A DNA stretch of 64,000 nucleotides from Streptomyces sp. RKAG290 (GCF_023701695.1 NZ_JAJOZC010000001.1:6137894-6201893), one strand, 5' to 3'. Shown: positions 26,121 through 35,408, counted from the stretch's first letter. Notes: a model not told the origin generated them from the letters alone. Translations and numbers: made by a program.

Positions 26121-27052
26121 TCAGGCGGCCACGCGGAGAGCCGCAGCCCGCTCTCGAAGCGGCGCGGCTCTCCCGTGACCGGATCGGTGAACTCAAGCAC
26201 CCGTGCCAGCAGTTGGAGCGGGCGCGACCAGTCGTCCGGTGCGCCGTCCGCCTCGACCACGGGGTAGACCGGATCATGGACGAGCGGCAGTCCCAGGCTG
26301 TTCATGTGGACCCGCAGCTGGTGCGTGCGCCCGGTGGCGGGCAGCAGCCGGTAGCGGCCCAGTCCCTCCCGCCGCTCCACCAGCTCGATCCGGCTCTCGC
26401 TGTTCGGCTCGCCCGGCTCCTCACGGGCGGCGATCACCCCGCGCTCCTTCACGATGCGGCTGCGCACGGTCACCGGGAGGACCAGCCGGGGGTCGTACGG
26501 CGCCACCGCCTCGTACTCCTTGCTGACGAGGCGGTCCCGGAACAGCGTCTGGTACGCGCCCCGTTCCCCGGGCCGGACGACGAACAGGACGAGTCCCGCG
26601 GTCAGCCGGTCGAGCCGGTGCGCGGGCTGCAGCAGGGGGAGCCCCAGCTCTCGGCGGAGCCGGGCCACGGCCGTCTCGGTGATGTGCCGGCCGCGCGGCG
26701 TCGTCGCCAGGAAGTGCGGCTTGTCCGCGATGACCAGGTGCTCGTCGCGGTGGACGACACCGACCGGGAAGGGCACCGGCTCCTCCGGCGCGAAGTCCCG
26801 GTGGAACCAGAGGTACTGCCCCGCCTCGTAGGGCTCGTGACCCGTCACCGCTGACCGCGCCGAAACGAACCGGCCCCCGGCGAGCATGGCGTCGACCCGC
26901 TCCGCGCCGATCGCGCCGGCGAACCGCGTCAGCAGGTGGTCGCGGACCGTCGGCCACCGCCCGTCCGGATCCTCCGGCAGCCGCAACCGGACCGGATCGA
27001 CTCCGTCGCGCTGCGGCAGCGGCGACGGCGGAGGCTTCGCGCGGCCCCTCAC
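26117..27052 (-). CDS. RluA-family RNA pseudouridine synthase
   Basis: 311 aa. The catalytic motif HRLDRLTAGLVLF contains the essential Asp; the family C-terminal block GRTHQLRVHMNSLGLPLVHD is complete. The enzyme isomerises a uridine in rRNA or tRNA to pseudouridine; which position is not predictable. The N-terminus is basic and Pro-rich. The final codons read SAWPPD then TAG, and that TAG lies in the CTAG flanking element C, so the native C-terminus may once have been longer. Confidence 0.92.
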   Translation of the reverse strand: MRGRAKPPPSPLPQRDGVDPVRLRLPEDPDGRWPTVRDHLLTRFAGAIGAERVDAMLAGGRFVSARSAVTGHEPYEAGQYLWFHRDFAPEEPVPFPVGVVHRDEHLVIADKPHFLATTPRGRHITETAVARLRRELGLPLLQPAHRLDRLTAGLVLFVVRPGERGAYQTLFRDRLVSKEYEAVAPYDPRLVLPVTVRSRIVKERGVIAAREEPGEPNSESRIELVERREGLGRYRLLPATGRTHQLRVHMNSLGLPLVHDPVYPVVEADGAPDDWSRPLQLLARVLEFTDPVTGEPRRFESGLRLSAWPPD

Positions 27053-27182
27053 CGGGGCCCGCCGTCCGGTCCGGCCGGCCCCGGGATGCTGGTTCTCATG
27101 GTGCCGGGAATCCTTCCACAGGAACGGAGCCCCACGGGCCGCTCACGCCGCACCCCGGAGGGGGCTCGCGGCAGGTGGGGCC

Positions 27183-27226
27183 TGAAAGGATTCAACACCG
27201 GGGATCCGGGGGTAGAAAGCGCTTGC
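27183..27226. promoter_or_regulatory. Two LacI-type operator candidates upstream of the acetylesterase
   Basis: TGAAAGGATTCA at 27183-27194 is an inverted repeat, and GAAAGCGCTTGC at 27215-27226 has the CG-centred AAGCGCTT core typical of LacI-family sites. They lie 85-130 bp before the esterase start. The GH2 gene carries a similar site at 31401. The rest of 27053-27310 shows no gene. Confidence 0.5.
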
Positions 27227-27310
27227 GGTACGAGCGTCGCGCGGCTCGCCGGCCGCACGACGCCCCCACACCGCAGTGCGCCGCACCCGCATCCACCAAG
27301 GAGTCCAGCA

Positions 27311-28375
27311 ATGCCTGCTGTACGCAGAACCGGCCCCGCCCTGCTGGCCGCACTGGCGGCCGTAACCGCCCTTGCCGCGCCCGCCGTCGCGGCCCCGCAG
27401 CCCTCCCCGGTGGCACATGACGAGGCTGCCGCCGCCTGTACGGGCACCGCACCCGTAGTCTGCCACTTCGACGTGGCTCCGGGCACCTACCGGGTCACCG
27501 CCCTCATCGGCGGGGCCACACAGGGCCGCACGACGGTCACCGCCGAGACCCGGCGCACCGTGCTCGGCGAGACACCGACCGCCGCCCGCCGCCCGGTGGT
27601 CCGCACCTTCACGGTCAACGTGCGCGAGCCCGAGGGTGAGCCCACCGGGGCGACGGGTTCGTCCGGTCTCGACCTCACCTTCGGCGGCCCGGCGCCCCTT
27701 CTCGCGGGCCTCCAACTCGCCCCGGCCGCCCGCACCCCGCAGCTGTTCCTGATCGGTGACTCCACCGTCTGCGATCAGCTCGGGGCCCCTTACACGGGCT
27801 GGGGCCAGGAGCTCCCGCAGTATCTCCGGGCCGGCGTATCGGTCGCCAACTACGCAGACTCGGGCGAGAGTTCACAGACCTACCTCGACCAGCCCCAGCT
27901 GTTCCCAACGGTCCGCCCGCTGATCCGCCGGGGCGACACCGTGCTCATCCAGCTGGCCCACAACGACAAGGAGACGACCGAGGCCGCCTACCGCGCCAAC
28001 CTCACCACCATGATCGAAGCGATCCGCGCCGAGGGCGGCCGGCCCGTCCTGGTCACTCCGGTCGTCCGCCGCTGGTTCAACGCCGACGGCACACTGGACA
28101 ACGGCACCGCCCTGCTGGTCAACGGACTCGGAGTCGACCTGCCTGCGCAGATCCGCTCACTGGCCACGGAGCACGACGTCCCGCTCATCGACCTCACGGC
28201 GCTCACCCGCCGGCGGGTCGAGGAACTCGGCCCCGACGGCTCCAAGGCGCTCTACCTCACCGACGAGAAGCGCGACAACACGCACACCTCCGAGCGGGGA
28301 GCCACGGAGTACGCGGCCATGGTGCGCGACGCCTTGCGCGGCGGGCACCTGCTGCCGGGGCGCCTGTTCCGTTGA
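27311..28375 (+). CDS. Secreted rhamnogalacturonan acetylesterase-like SGNH hydrolase
   Basis: 354 aa. The ATG at 27311 gives a signal peptide ending near APAVAAP. A beta-rich domain follows (VCHFDVAPGTYRVTALIGG), then the SGNH esterase: FLIGDSTVCDQ (Ser), GWGQELP (Gly), IQLAHNDKE (Asn) and DNTHTS (His). This is CE12-like: it removes acetyl groups from pectin rhamnogalacturonan outside the cell. It is convergent with a beta-galactosidase, and both have LacI-type sites, suggesting joint use of pectic galactan. Confidence 0.88.
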   Translation: MPAVRRTGPALLAALAAVTALAAPAVAAPQPSPVAHDEAAAACTGTAPVVCHFDVAPGTYRVTALIGGATQGRTTVTAETRRTVLGETPTAARRPVVRTFTVNVREPEGEPTGATGSSGLDLTFGGPAPLLAGLQLAPAARTPQLFLIGDSTVCDQLGAPYTGWGQELPQYLRAGVSVANYADSGESSQTYLDQPQLFPTVRPLIRRGDTVLIQLAHNDKETTEAAYRANLTTMIEAIRAEGGRPVLVTPVVRRWFNADGTLDNGTALLVNGLGVDLPAQIRSLATEHDVPLIDLTALTRRRVEELGPDGSKALYLTDEKRDNTHTSERGATEYAAMVRDALRGGHLLPGRLFR

Positions 28376-28425
28376 TCCCCGCGCCCTGGTCCCTGACCGC
28401 TACCGCTGACCGCTACCGCTGACCG

Positions 28426-28458
28426 CGCCCCCGCCCCGGCACCACCGGGGCGGGGGCG
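28426..28458. terminator. 14-bp perfect hairpin between convergent esterase and GH2 genes
   Basis: CGCCCCCGCCCCGG at 28426-28439 pairs fully with 28445-28458; loop CACCA. It works in both directions. Just before it, ACCGCTACCGCTG-type short direct repeats fill 28395-28424. Confidence 0.8.
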
Positions 28459-28463
28459 GGGCG

Positions 28464-31349
28464 TCAGCCCACCGCTGAGAAGACGAACGAGAACTCCGCC
28501 GGGGCCGCGTCGAGCCGGTGTTCCGGCAGTACGCCCGGCCCGCACGACTGCGATCCGATGCCCTGCACCGCATGGTCCAGGTTGACCCAGACGCGCTCCC
28601 CGGCCGCCAGGTCCGGCAGGTGCTCCGCCGCGTCCAGTTGCTCGCTCGTCCAGCGCCGCGCGGTGAACCAGAACGGCGTGCCGCCCTCGGCCCGCAGCCC
28701 CGCACCGCTGCCGTCCGTCAGTTCGGCCCACCGGACGTCGGCCCGCGCGCCGTTCTCCTGCGGCCTGACGTACGGGGTCTGCAGCGCGTCCACGTCCAGC
28801 TGCCAGAGCCCGAGCATCGCGGCGGCCCTGGTGTCCGGGTACGCCTCACCGGGGCCGCCGCCGAACCACCTCGCCCCGCCGTACGCGGCGGGCAGCCCGA
28901 GCCGGATGCCGAGCCGGGGCAGCGGCACCTGCCAGTCGCCCTCCGGCACCACGGACACCGTGAGCCCGAGCCGGTCCCCGGCCGCGGTCCACCGGTATGT
29001 GGTCCGAAGCCCCAGATCCCACCCGGCCGGCGCCACCCAGGTCCGTACGGTCAGGGCGTCATGCCCGGCCTCGACCGCGTCGACGCGGTGCTGCATCCGG
29101 TGCAGCCCCAGTTCCCGCCACCGCAGCCCGTACCGCTCGTCCGGCTGCCACGGCGCACCGTTGTCGTTGTCGGTGGGTGCCCGCCACACATCCAGCCGCA
29201 GCGCCTCCACCGCGACGTCCCCCACGCGCACCGGCGCCCCGGTCGCGGCATCGAAGACGCCGGGCCCGAGTGTGATCACGCCCTCGCTCCGCACCGGACT
29301 CGCGCCGGACGCCGCAGTGGGCGCGGCCGGTGCGCCGGTCTCCACCTGGCCCCAGGCCACCACGTGGCCGCGGTCGGCCCAGGCGGTGTCCTCGGTGAGC
29401 ACCGCCCGCACGGTCCAGAGGCCGTCCCCGGGCGCGTGCGCCACCACCTCGGCCGACGCGCCGGGCGCCAGGTCCGGCACCGCGAGGGTGCCCGAGGCGA
29501 CGGTTGCGCCCGCGACCTCGTGCGACCACACGAAGTCCAGGTGCGCCAGTCCCGCGAAGTCGTACCCGTTGGTGACCGTGAAGGCGCCCGCCGAGGAACC
29601 CGGAGCGATCCGCACCGGCTCGATGACCTTCTTGTACTCGACGAGTCCGGGGGAGGGGGTGCGGTCCGGGAAGAGCAGGCCGTCACAGACGAAGTTGCCG
29701 TCGTGCAGCTCCTCGCCGAAGTCCCCGCCGTAGGCGAAGCCATGCTCGGGATGGGCCAGACCGTGGTCGATCCACTCCCAGACGAAGCCGCCCTGGCAGC
29801 GTTCGTACCGCTCGAAGAGCCGCTGGTACTCGCTGAGTCCGCCCGGCCCGTTCCCCATGGCGTGCCCGTACTCGCACATGAGGAACGGCATGGCGCGCCG
29901 CCCGGCGTCGAGCTCCGCATCGGCCCACGGCTCCTCGGCCCGCTTGCCGATGAGCTCGACCTCGGCGTGCGTGGGATACATCCGTGAGTACAGGTCGACG
30001 TCCTTGCAGGACAGATCGCCCTCGTAGTGCAGCAGCCGCTCCGGGTCCCGCCCCCGGATCCACTCGGCCATCGCGGTCAGGCCGCGGCCCGAACCGCACT
30101 CGTTGCCCAGCGACCAGATGATCACCGAGGCGTGGTTCTTGTCCCGCTCGACCATCCGGGCCGCCCGGTCGAGCAGCGCGGGGGTCCACCGCTCGTCGTC
30201 GACCGGGTTGTTGCGCCACTCCAGGTCGACAAAGCCATGTGTCTCCAGATCGCATTCGTCGATCACCCAGAGCCCGAGCTCGTCGCACAGGTCCAGGAAG
30301 GCGGGGTGCGGCGGATAGTGGCTGGTCCGAACGGCGTTGATGTTGTGCTGCTTCATCAGCACCAGGTCGCGCCGCATGGTCGGCGCGTCGACGGTGCGGC
30401 CGGTCTCCGGGTGGAACTCGTGCCGGTTCACCCCGCGGAAGAGCAGCCGCCGCCCGTTGACCTTGATGACGCCGTCCTCGACCGCGACGGTACGGAAGCC
30501 GATCCGCAGCGCGATGCGTTCGCCGGGTGTCACCAGTTCGGCGTCGTACAGCCGGGGGCTCTCGGCGCTCCAGGGCTCGACAGGCAGGGTCACCGGCTCG
30601 CCCGCCGGGGCGTCGACGCCCAGTTCGGGCACGAGGATCCGCCCCGGCGCGCCGTCGCACTCCACGCGCAGCGTCCCGGAGCCGTCCCGGTGGTCGTATC
30701 CGGCGTGCACGAAGAAGTCGCGTGGCGAGCCCTGCGGCCGGTGCAGCAGCGTCACCTCGCGGAAGATTCCCGGCAGCCACCACTGGTCCTGGTCCTCGAG
30801 GTAGCTCCCCGACGACCACGCGTGCACCCGCACGGCCAGCACGTTCTCGCCGGCGCGCAGCAACTGGCCCACGGCGAACTCGTGCGGCAGGCGCGATCCC
30901 TTGAAGTCACCCAGTTCCTGGCCGTTGAGCCAGACCCGCGCGCACGACTCCACCCCGTCGAACCGGAGCACCGTCCCGCCGTCCTCCGGCCAGCCCGCGG
31001 GCAGCGTGAACGTCCGCAGATGGTCGCCGGTCGGATTCGCGCTCGGCACCCGCGGCGGATCGACGGGGAAGGGATAGACGACATTCGTGTACGCGGGGGC
31101 GCCACCGGCTCCCTGGAGCACCCAGTGGCCCGGTACCGCGACCGTTCCCCATGCCGAGGCGTCGAAGCCGGCGCGCGCGAAGGACTCGTCCTCACTGCCG
31201 GCGCCGGGCGACAGCCGGAAGGCCCACTCGCCGTCCAGGGACGCGCGCCTCGCGTCGGACGCGGCGTACCAGGACCGCGGCGCGAGCCCGCCCGATCCCG
31301 GACTCCTGTCCTCGTACCAGGGCAGCGGGTCTGTGTCGGTGCGGCTCAT
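28464..31349 (-). CDS. Beta-galactosidase, GH2 (LacZ type)
   Basis: 961 aa, close to the E. coli LacZ length. Order: jelly-roll sugar-binding domain (LDGEWAFRLSPG, PYTNVVYPFPVDPP), immunoglobulin-like domain, catalytic barrel (FRGVNRHEFHPETGR; acid/base Glu in SLGNECGSGRG near residue 418; nucleophile Glu in FLMCEYGHAMGN near 492), then the C-terminal Bgal_small_N domain (APTDNDNGAPWQPDERYG). There is no signal peptide, so it is intracellular: it splits imported beta-galactosides. Upstream TGAACCGTTTCA is a LacI-type operator. Confidence 0.95.
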   Translation of the reverse strand: MSRTDTDPLPWYEDRSPGSGGLAPRSWYAASDARRASLDGEWAFRLSPGAGSEDESFARAGFDASAWGTVAVPGHWVLQGAGGAPAYTNVVYPFPVDPPRVPSANPTGDHLRTFTLPAGWPEDGGTVLRFDGVESCARVWLNGQELGDFKGSRLPHEFAVGQLLRAGENVLAVRVHAWSSGSYLEDQDQWWLPGIFREVTLLHRPQGSPRDFFVHAGYDHRDGSGTLRVECDGAPGRILVPELGVDAPAGEPVTLPVEPWSAESPRLYDAELVTPGERIALRIGFRTVAVEDGVIKVNGRRLLFRGVNRHEFHPETGRTVDAPTMRRDLVLMKQHNINAVRTSHYPPHPAFLDLCDELGLWVIDECDLETHGFVDLEWRNNPVDDERWTPALLDRAARMVERDKNHASVIIWSLGNECGSGRGLTAMAEWIRGRDPERLLHYEGDLSCKDVDLYSRMYPTHAEVELIGKRAEEPWADAELDAGRRAMPFLMCEYGHAMGNGPGGLSEYQRLFERYERCQGGFVWEWIDHGLAHPEHGFAYGGDFGEELHDGNFVCDGLLFPDRTPSPGLVEYKKVIEPVRIAPGSSAGAFTVTNGYDFAGLAHLDFVWSHEVAGATVASGTLAVPDLAPGASAEVVAHAPGDGLWTVRAVLTEDTAWADRGHVVAWGQVETGAPAAPTAASGASPVRSEGVITLGPGVFDAATGAPVRVGDVAVEALRLDVWRAPTDNDNGAPWQPDERYGLRWRELGLHRMQHRVDAVEAGHDALTVRTWVAPAGWDLGLRTTYRWTAAGDRLGLTVSVVPEGDWQVPLPRLGIRLGLPAAYGGARWFGGGPGEAYPDTRAAAMLGLWQLDVDALQTPYVRPQENGARADVRWAELTDGSGAGLRAEGGTPFWFTARRWTSEQLDAAEHLPDLAAGERVWVNLDHAVQGIGSQSCGPGVLPEHRLDAAPAEFSFVFSAVG

Positions 31350-31400
31350 GGGTCTCCTCGGTCGGTGGCGCCCGTCTCACGAGTGGACGTTAGTCAGGGC

Positions 31401-31412
31401 TGAACCGTTTCA
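31401..31412. promoter_or_regulatory. LacI-type operator upstream of the beta-galactosidase
   Basis: TGAACCGTTTCA, an inverted repeat with a CG centre, 52 bp before the GH2 start. It resembles TGAAAGGATTCA at 27183; both are followed by AC. No LacI gene is in the window. Confidence 0.55.
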
Positions 31413-31662
31413 ACAAGGGGTGGTGGCGGCACGGACGGTGACGAGGTGCGCCCGGGGCCGGCGATCCGGTCCATGGGTGCCGAGCCGGCCCGCCTCAGCC
31501 GCCTCGCCCTCGCCGGGCCCTCGGTCCCGCAGGCGGATTGCACCCGCTGTACCTAATGTCGGATCCGGCGGCGACCGATGGCCGCGACGACCCGACGGAC
31601 AGCGACAGCCGCAGGTCCCGGGCGGTGGACAGCAGGAAACCCGTTCGAAAGGAAGGCCTCTC
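31413..31662. other. Intergenic stretch between GH2 and oleate hydratase
   Basis: Divergent promoter region of about 310 bp counting from 31350. Apart from the LacI-type site and a GGAAGG ribosome site at 31651-31656, I see no gene or clear promoter box. Confidence 0.5.
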
Positions 31663-33228
31663 GTGGCGAAGGCGTACTTGGTGGGCAGTGGGATCGCGTC
31701 CCTGGCGGCGGCGGCATTCCTCATCCGTGAAGGCGGGTTCGAGGGCCAGGACATCGTGATCCTGGAGGAGCAGGACCGGGAGGGCGGCAGCCTGGACGCG
31801 GCCGGCACACCCGGGACCGGCTACACGATGCGCGGCGGCCGCATGTTCGAGATCCACTTCGACTGCACCTACGACCTGCTCTCCTCGGTCCCGTCGCTGG
31901 ACGACCCGTCGAAGTCGGTGACCGAGGACACCTTCGCCTTCCACGAGGACTTCGCCTGGGACGACCATGCCCGGCTGGTCGACGCCGAGGGCCGGATCAT
32001 CGACGCGCACGCCATGACGTTCTCGGAGCGGGACCGCCTCGAACTGATCAGATGCGTGGCCACGCCGGAGAGCCACCTCGACGGCAAGCGCATCGCCGAT
32101 CTCTTCCACCCGGAGTTCTTCGCCACCAACTTCTGGGCGATGTGGTGCACCACCTTCGCGTTCGAGCCCTGGCACAGTGCCATCGAGTTCCGCCGCTACC
32201 TCAACCGGTTCGTGCACCTGTTCAAGACCTTCGACAGCATGTCGGGGATCTACCGCACCCGGTTCAACCAGTTCGACTCGATCGTCCGGCCGCTGCTGAA
32301 GTGGCTGACCGGCCGCGGCGTGCACATCCAGCTCGGGACCCGGGTGAGCGACCTGCGGCTGGCCGCGGGCGAGGCCCTCACCGTCGAGGCGATCACCTGC
32401 GAGCGCGGCGGGCGGTCCGAGGAGACCGCTCTCGAAGCCGGTGACCTCGTCATGGTGACGAACGGATCGATGACGGCCGACTCCACCCTGGGGTCCACCA
32501 CCGCCGCCCCCGTCCTGGACACCACCTCGGCCACCGGCGCGTGGCAGCTGTGGGAGACCCTCGCCGCCAGGCGGCCCGGCCTGGGCAACCCCGCCGCCTT
32601 CCACTCCACCCCCGGTGACTCCACCTGGGAGTCGTTCACCGTCACCACCCGCAACCCCCGCTTCTTCGAGCAGATGGAGAAGTTCAGCGGCAGCGAGGCG
32701 GGCAAGGGCGGGCTGATCACCTTCAAGGACTCGAACTGGCTGCTGACCATCGTCCTCAACCACCAGCCGCACTTCCGCGACCAGCCCGAGGACACGTTCG
32801 TGTGGTGGGGCTACGCCCTGTTCCCCGACAAGGACGGCGACTTCGTCAAGAAGCCGATGTCGCGGTGCACCGGCCGCGAGATCCTGGACGAGGTGCTCCA
32901 GCACCTGCGGCTGGAGGAGCGTGCGGAGCTGCTGGACGACGCGCTCGTGATCCCCGCGCTCATGCCCTACATCACCAGCCAGTTCCTGGTCCGCAAGGCC
33001 GGGGACCGCCCGCAGGTCGTCCCCGCGGGATCCACCAACCTCGCCTTCATCGGCCAGTACGCCGAGGTGCCCGACGACGTCGTCTTCACCGTCGAGTACT
33101 CCGTCCGCACCGCCTGGACCGCGGTGGCCCGGCTCCTGGGGCTCGACAGGCAGCCGCCGCCGGTCTTCAAGGGCGGACACGACCCCAAGATCCTCATCGA
33201 GGCCCTTGAGACCCTCCACCGGCAGTAA
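31663..33228 (+). CDS. Oleate hydratase
   Basis: 521 aa from the GTG at 31663, with AAGGAAGG upstream (VAKAYLVGSGIASLAAAAFL). FAD-binding GSGIASL, the catalytic-region RGGRMFEIHFDCTYDL, TNFWAMWCTTFAFEPWHSA, and the late RKAGDRPQVVPAGSTNLAFI match family MCRA/oleate hydratases. It adds water to the cis double bond of oleic acid, giving 10-hydroxystearate; it needs FAD structurally. It probably detoxifies free unsaturated fatty acids. Stand-alone gene; the hairpin at 33302 likely ends it. Confidence 0.94.
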   Translation: MAKAYLVGSGIASLAAAAFLIREGGFEGQDIVILEEQDREGGSLDAAGTPGTGYTMRGGRMFEIHFDCTYDLLSSVPSLDDPSKSVTEDTFAFHEDFAWDDHARLVDAEGRIIDAHAMTFSERDRLELIRCVATPESHLDGKRIADLFHPEFFATNFWAMWCTTFAFEPWHSAIEFRRYLNRFVHLFKTFDSMSGIYRTRFNQFDSIVRPLLKWLTGRGVHIQLGTRVSDLRLAAGEALTVEAITCERGGRSEETALEAGDLVMVTNGSMTADSTLGSTTAAPVLDTTSATGAWQLWETLAARRPGLGNPAAFHSTPGDSTWESFTVTTRNPRFFEQMEKFSGSEAGKGGLITFKDSNWLLTIVLNHQPHFRDQPEDTFVWWGYALFPDKDGDFVKKPMSRCTGREILDEVLQHLRLEERAELLDDALVIPALMPYITSQFLVRKAGDRPQVVPAGSTNLAFIGQYAEVPDDVVFTVEYSVRTAWTAVARLLGLDRQPPPVFKGGHDPKILIEALETLHRQ

Positions 33229-33257
33229 CGCCTCCCGCCCGGCGGCTGATGACCTAC

Positions 33258-33284
33258 GGGGAGCTCGGGGAGCTCGGGGAGCTC
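33258..33284. repeat. GGGGAGCTC tandem repeat, three copies
   Basis: Three exact 9-bp units lie between the oleate hydratase stop and the tRNA terminator. Non-coding; purpose unknown. Confidence 0.85.
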
Positions 33285-33301
33285 GGGGGCCGCGCAACGC
33301 G

Positions 33302-33335
33302 AAGTGCCGACCAGGATCTCTCCTGATCGGCACTT
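33302..33335. terminator. Bidirectional terminator for tRNA-Leu and oleate hydratase
   Basis: AAGTGCCGACCAGGA and TCCTGATCGGCACTT pair in 14 of 15 positions around TCTC, followed by TTCTCT on +. It starts 6 nt after the tRNA 3' end (minus strand). Confidence 0.8.
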
Positions 33336-33341
33336 TCTCTG

Positions 33342-33426
33342 TGTCCGAGGGGGGACTTGAACCCCCACGCCCGATAAAGGGCACTAGCACCTCAAGCTAG
33401 CGCGTCTGCCATTCCGCCACCCGGAC
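33342..33426 (-). tRNA. tRNA-Leu (anticodon GAG)
   Basis: 85 nt, class II with a long variable arm. The acceptor GTCCGGG pairs with CTCGGAC, the discriminator is A, and no CCA is encoded. The anticodon stem CTAGC/GCTAG encloses the loop TTGAGGT, giving anticodon GAG (reads CUC/CUU). The T-arm has GTTCAAGTC. The variable arm TGCCCTTTATCGGGC forms a hairpin. Confidence 0.95.
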
Positions 33427-33609
33427 AAGGTGTCTGTCTCGCGGGCCCGGCCCGTTCCGACGTGGAAAACCATAGCAAACATTGGGAGGTGCTCGATCAC
33501 GCCCCGGTCTGTGTGAAGGCCGCATGACGACAGGTGGGTGGCCTTGGGTGTGCGGGCCCGGCGCGGGAGGATGAGGGGGAGCACCACAGCGACAGTGGAA
33601 GGAACCAGC

Positions 33610-34944
33610 GTGAGCGAGACCAGAGCGGCCCGGACCGGCTCGGGCGAGAGTGCCGAGAACGAGGTCGTGGACCTCTGTCGTGATCTCATCCGGATCGACA
33701 CCAGCAACTACGGGGACCACTCGGGGCCGGGTGAGCGGCTGGCAGCCGAGTACGTGGCGGAGAAGCTCTCGGAGGTCGGGCTCGAGCCGCAGATCTTCGA
33801 GTCCCACAAGGGCCGCGCCTCCACGGTGGCGCGGATCGAGGGTGAGGACTCCTCCAAGCCGGCCCTGCTGATCCACGGCCACACCGATGTCGTCCCGGCG
33901 AACGCCCACGACTGGACGCATCACCCCTTCTCGGGAGAGATCGCGGACGGCTGTGTGTGGGGCCGGGGCGCGGTCGACATGAAGGACATGGACGCGATGA
34001 CCCTCGCGGTCGTGCGCGAGCGGATGCGCAGCGGCCGCAAGCCCCCGCGGGACATCGTGCTCGCCTTCCTCGCGGACGAGGAGGCGGGCGGTACGTACGG
34101 GGCGCGGTACCTCGTCGACAAGCACCCCGGCCTCTTCGAGGGCGTCACCGAGGCGATCGGCGAGGTCGGCGGCTTCTCCTTCACGGTCAACGAGAACCTG
34201 CGGCTCTATCTCGTCGAGACCGCCCAGAAGGGCATGCACTGGATGCGGCTGACCGTGGACGGCACGGCCGGGCACGGCTCCATGACCAACGACGACAACG
34301 CGATCACCGAGCTGTGCGAGGCGGTCGGCCGGCTCGGTCGGCACACCTGGCCGGTGCGGGTCACCAAGACCGTGCGGTCCTTCCTGGACGAGCTGTCCGA
34401 CGCGCTCGGCACCCCGCTGGACCCGGAGGACATGGACGCGACGCTGGCCAAGCTGGGCGGCATCGCCAAGATGGTCGGCGCCACCCTGCGCAACTCCGCG
34501 GCCCCCACCATGCTGGGCGCCGGATACAAGGTGAACGTGATCCCGGGCCAGGCCACCGCCCATGTCGACGGCCGGTTCCTGCCGGGGTACGAGCAGGAGT
34601 TCCTGACCGACCTCGACCGGATCCTCGGCCCGCGCGTCAAGCGCGAGGACGTGCACGGCGACAAGGCGCTGGAGACCGATTTCGACGGCTCCCTCGTCGA
34701 CGCGATGCAGATCGCGCTCAAGGCGGAGGACCCGATCGCCCGCGCGGTGCCGTACATGCTCTCCGGTGGCACGGACGCCAAGTCCTTCGACGACCTGGGT
34801 ATCCGCTGCTTCGGATTCGCCCCGCTGAAGCTCCCGCCGGAGCTCGACTTCGCGGGCATGTTCCACGGCGTGGACGAGCGGGTGCCGGTCGACGGCCTGA
34901 AATTCGGCGTCCGGGTACTCGACCGCTTCATCGACCACAGCTGA
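33610..34944 (+). CDS. M20 family peptidase (ArgE/DapE/ACY1/CPG2 type)
   Basis: 444 aa. The GTG at 33610 is chosen for the SD GGAAGG 7 nt upstream; an in-frame ATG at 33538 has none. Di-zinc ligands are visible: IHGHTDVVPA (His, Asp), GRGAVDMKD (bridging Asp), ADEEAGG (catalytic and ligand Glu) and a late FHGVDERV (His). The dimerisation domain lies between. It hydrolyses a dipeptide or N-acyl amino acid in the cytoplasm; substrate not defined by sequence. Confidence 0.9.
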   Translation: MSETRAARTGSGESAENEVVDLCRDLIRIDTSNYGDHSGPGERLAAEYVAEKLSEVGLEPQIFESHKGRASTVARIEGEDSSKPALLIHGHTDVVPANAHDWTHHPFSGEIADGCVWGRGAVDMKDMDAMTLAVVRERMRSGRKPPRDIVLAFLADEEAGGTYGARYLVDKHPGLFEGVTEAIGEVGGFSFTVNENLRLYLVETAQKGMHWMRLTVDGTAGHGSMTNDDNAITELCEAVGRLGRHTWPVRVTKTVRSFLDELSDALGTPLDPEDMDATLAKLGGIAKMVGATLRNSAAPTMLGAGYKVNVIPGQATAHVDGRFLPGYEQEFLTDLDRILGPRVKREDVHGDKALETDFDGSLVDAMQIALKAEDPIARAVPYMLSGGTDAKSFDDLGIRCFGFAPLKLPPELDFAGMFHGVDERVPVDGLKFGVRVLDRFIDHS

Positions 34945-35105
34945 CACCGCCGATACCGCCGACACACCGCCGAGATATTCGACTGTGTGTACGTACATGA
35001 CCGGAACGAGTGAAAGGGGTGTCCTGCTCGTAGCCCGGTTACTTCTTCCTCGTTACAGGTGATGCGGTCCGCGGCTGGGACCGCATTTGCCAACTAGGAG
35101 GAATA

Positions 35106-35339
35106 ATGATCAAGAAGATCGTCGCCGCTGCGGCTGTCACCGGTGGTCTGGTGCTCGCGGGTGCCGGCATGGCCGTCGCCGACTCGGGCGCCCAGGGTGC
35201 CGCCATCGGCAGCCCCGGCGTGCTCTCGGGCAACGTCGTTCAGGTTCCCGTCCACGTTCCCGTGAACGTGTGCGGCAACACGATCTCCGTGATCGGGCTG
35301 CTGAACCCCGCCTTCGGCAACACCTGCGTCAACGCCTGA
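35106..35339 (+). CDS. chpH: Short chaplin, ChpH-like
   Basis: 77 aa. Strong SD AGGAGG. The signal peptide (MIKKIVAAAAVTGGLVLAG, cleavage after GMAVA) is followed by a single chaplin domain: GVLSGNVVQVPVHVPVNVCG, NTISVIGLLNP and NTCVNA, with the two conserved Cys. Chaplins assemble into amyloid-like fibres that coat aerial hyphae and spores. A long chaplin follows 137 nt downstream, the chpH-chpC arrangement of S. coelicolor. The 160-bp upstream region has GGAAC at 34999-35003, perhaps an ECF sigma -35 box (weak). Confidence 0.93.
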   Translation: MIKKIVAAAAVTGGLVLAGAGMAVADSGAQGAAIGSPGVLSGNVVQVPVHVPVNVCGNTISVIGLLNPAFGNTCVNA

Positions 35340-35373
35340 CGTATGCGTCAACCCGCAAGGGTTTGAGCCCGGT

Positions 35374-35408
35374 CGGCCCCGGAGCACCTGCCATGTGCTC
35401 TGGGGCCG
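35374..35408. terminator. Hairpin between chpH and chpC
   Basis: CGGCCCCGGAGCAC and GTGCTCTGGGGCCG pair (13 of 14) with a 7-nt loop, then TCCTTTGCC. It likely ends chpH alone and lowers read-through into chpC. Confidence 0.7.

Noticed and set aside
28376..28430. ACCGCTACCGCTG repeats as a CRISPR or VNTR
   Set aside because: Only two to three short units with no spacers; just local repetition before a terminator.
33342..33426. tRNA-Leu as an attachment site of an integrated element
   Set aside because: No integrase, no direct repeat of the tRNA 3' end and only housekeeping-type genes around it.
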